A DNA stretch of 64,000 nucleotides, from contig NZ_JAPTGG010000004.1 in the NCBI RefSeq assembly GCF_026891035.1, positions 124,001-188,000 on the forward strand. The letters are read 5' to 3'. The notes under the pieces are model-generated. The model was not told where the DNA came from, made no database searches, and was given only the letters and a program-made list of their open reading frames with translations. This DNA comes from Dasania phycosphaerae (lineage in GTDB: Bacteria > Pseudomonadota > Gammaproteobacteria > Pseudomonadales > Dasaniaceae). Positions 62,878 to 64,000 of this stretch are shown here, one piece after another (positions within the stretch are counted from its first letter, which is position 1; each line of letters starts with the position of its first letter). The translations under genes were made by a program, and so were the position numbers.

Positions 62878-63887
62878 CACCGCTGCGCCTGGGTTTAACC
62901 TACGACCTGCGCGACGATTACCTAGCCATGGGCTATAGCGAAATAGCAACCGCCGAGCTGGATCAAGCCAGCACTATAGAAAGTTTAATCAGCACACTCA
63001 GCCAACTGGGTTATGCGGTAGACCCTATAGGCCATGTTAAGCAATTAGCTGCGCGCTTAGTGGCGGGTGAACGCTGGGACTTGGTCTTTAATATCTGCGA
63101 AGGCATGCACGGCATAGGCCGCGAGGCACAAGTGCCTGCCTTATTAGACGCCTATCAGATTCCCTATGTGTTTTCTGACACCTTGGTGTGCGCGCTTACT
63201 TTGCACAAAGGCATGACCAAAGACGTAGTGCGCGCCGCTGGCGTGCCCACCCCTGACTATGCCGTGGTACACAACTTGGCAGACCTGCAAAACATTACCC
63301 TGGCTTACCCGCTGTTTGCCAAACCCATAGCCGAAGGTACGGGCAAAGGCGTTAGCGCCGACTCAAAAATTACTAACGCCAAGCAATTGCAGCGCGTCTG
63401 TAAAAAACTATTGCGTGAATTTCAGCAGCCGGTATTAGTCGAACGCTTTTTACCCGGCCGTGAATTTACCGTGGGCATAGTGGGCACCGGTAACGCGGCA
63501 GTAGCGGTAGGTGCCATGGAAATTCAATTACAAGCCGGTGCCGATAACGAAGTGTACTCTTTTCACAATAAGGAAAACTGGGAGCAATTGGTGCGCTATC
63601 AATTGCTAGAGCCCAGCCCCCTGCGCGAACAAGCCGAAGCCGTTGCCTTAGGAGCTTGGCGGGCGCTGGGTTGCCGCGATGGTGGCCGCATAGATGTGCG
63701 CGCCGATCATCTTGGCCAGGTTAATTTTATTGAGGTAAATCCCTTAGCGGGCATACACCCTACTTATTCCGACCTGCCCATTATGAATGCCTTAGCGGGT
63801 AATAGTTACCAGCACTTGCTGGGCCGCATTATGCAATCGGCCCTACAACGCTTGCCTAAACCCTCTGCTAAAGCCGTTGCGGCCTAA
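62862..63887 (+). CDS. D-Ala-D-Ala-ligase-like ATP-grasp enzyme
   Basis: A 341-residue ATP-grasp ligase resembling D-alanine-D-alanine ligase. It has an N-terminal Rossmann-like part (LVFNICEGMHGIGREAQVPALLDAY), PLFAKPIAEGTGKGVS (ATP-binding Lys and Gly loop), VERFLPGREFTVGIVG and the metal-binding FIEVNPLAGIHP. The GGKG-type loop and Glu/Asn metal ligands are present, so it should be active; ligation of an amino acid through an acyl phosphate is inferred. A strong AGAGGAGG lies seven bases before the ATG inside the previous gene. The normal cell-division context of Ddl (murC, ftsQ) is missing, so this is not the housekeeping Ddl. Confidence 0.88.
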   Translation: MGASVTPLRLGLTYDLRDDYLAMGYSEIATAELDQASTIESLISTLSQLGYAVDPIGHVKQLAARLVAGERWDLVFNICEGMHGIGREAQVPALLDAYQIPYVFSDTLVCALTLHKGMTKDVVRAAGVPTPDYAVVHNLADLQNITLAYPLFAKPIAEGTGKGVSADSKITNAKQLQRVCKKLLREFQQPVLVERFLPGREFTVGIVGTGNAAVAVGAMEIQLQAGADNEVYSFHNKENWEQLVRYQLLEPSPLREQAEAVALGAWRALGCRDGGRIDVRADHLGQVNFIEVNPLAGIHPTYSDLPIMNALAGNSYQHLLGRIMQSALQRLPKPSAKAVAA

Positions 63888-64000
63888 TGAAAACACAGCC
63901 CTTATCACTGCTGCTATTGCATCAAGCCATAGCAGCAGATGCCCGCAGTGATGAATTAGACACCCTCAAGCAAGCGGAGCAAATTGCCGCCGCTATCAGC
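63887..64000 (+). CDS. Second ATP-grasp-like protein, 5' end only
   Basis: The ATG shares one base with the preceding TAA stop, so the genes are translationally coupled. The 38 codons visible open with LSLLLLHQAIAADARSDELDTL, a pattern like the start of ATP-grasp D-Ala-D-Ala-ligase homologues. The gene runs off the window, so length, catalytic residues and product cannot be judged. Confidence 0.55.
   Translation, partial: MKTQPLSLLLLHQAIAADARSDELDTLKQAEQIAAAIS

Noticed and set aside
1..64000. CRISPR arrays, rRNA, tRNA or insertion sequences
   Set aside because: No regularly spaced repeats, no tRNA-like folds in the gaps I read, and no transposase-like protein were found.

Overview
The window is 64 kb of gammaproteobacterial chromosome. 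Gene families and gene order point to a Pseudomonas-related but probably marine lineage. Seen directly: pilMNOPQ-aroK-aroB-damX-like-gltB-gltD-hemE, ubiE-ubiJ-ubiB-hisI-hisE-tatABC, tolC-yqiB-cpdA-yqiA-parE and pilU-pilT-yggS-proC-yggT all run in the orders familiar from Pseudomonas and its relatives. The frequent use of ATA and CTA codons and the set of accessory genes suggest a Cellvibrionales or Spongiibacteraceae-like organism; that is inference. No rRNA, tRNA, CRISPR array, integrase or transposase was found.

Layout. 1-3.5 kb: an HPt/HD-GYP protein, a DUF4136 lipoprotein and a periplasmic NMT1-like sensor fused to GGDEF. 3.5-18.9 kb, minus strand: hemE, gltD, gltB, a DamX/SPOR ATPase, aroB, aroK and the type IV pilus alignment operon pilQPONM. 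19-23 kb: ponA (PBP1A) and, convergent to it, radA. 23-25 kb: a tandem-domain DnaT-like protein, a phage-lambda-P-like helicase loader and a protein of unknown function. 25-32.5 kb: ubiquinone genes, hisI-hisE, tatABC and an RNase II family enzyme. 32.6-45 kb is a mixed block: a zinc-ribbon protein, the decayed 3' end of an asparaginyl-tRNA synthetase gene, a REC-REC-GGDEF regulator, an HAD phosphatase lipoprotein, GDPD and FGGY kinase, HinT, CobB, a second HPt/HD-GYP protein, a nucleotide cyclase fused to PilZ, a SEC-C protein and riboflavin synthase. 45-60 kb: an LPP20 lipoprotein, parE, yqiA, cpdA, yqiB, tolC, waaA, an FAD oxidoreductase with an aldo-keto reductase, pilU, pilT, yggS, proC and yggT. 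60-64 kb: an AT-richer Sel1 gene between related inverted repeats, then an operon of a lysine 2,3-aminomutase-like radical SAM enzyme and two D-Ala-D-Ala-ligase-like proteins, the last cut by the window edge.

How the parts fit. Type IV pilus assembly (pilMNOPQ) and retraction (pilT, pilU) genes share the window with several second-messenger proteins: two HPt/HD-GYP proteins, two GGDEF proteins, a cyclase/PilZ fusion and the cAMP phosphodiesterase CpdA. Together they look like a surface-behaviour control network (inference). The two most novel-looking units are the aminomutase/ATP-grasp operon at the right edge and the chromosomal DnaT-like plus lambda-P-like pair beside radA.
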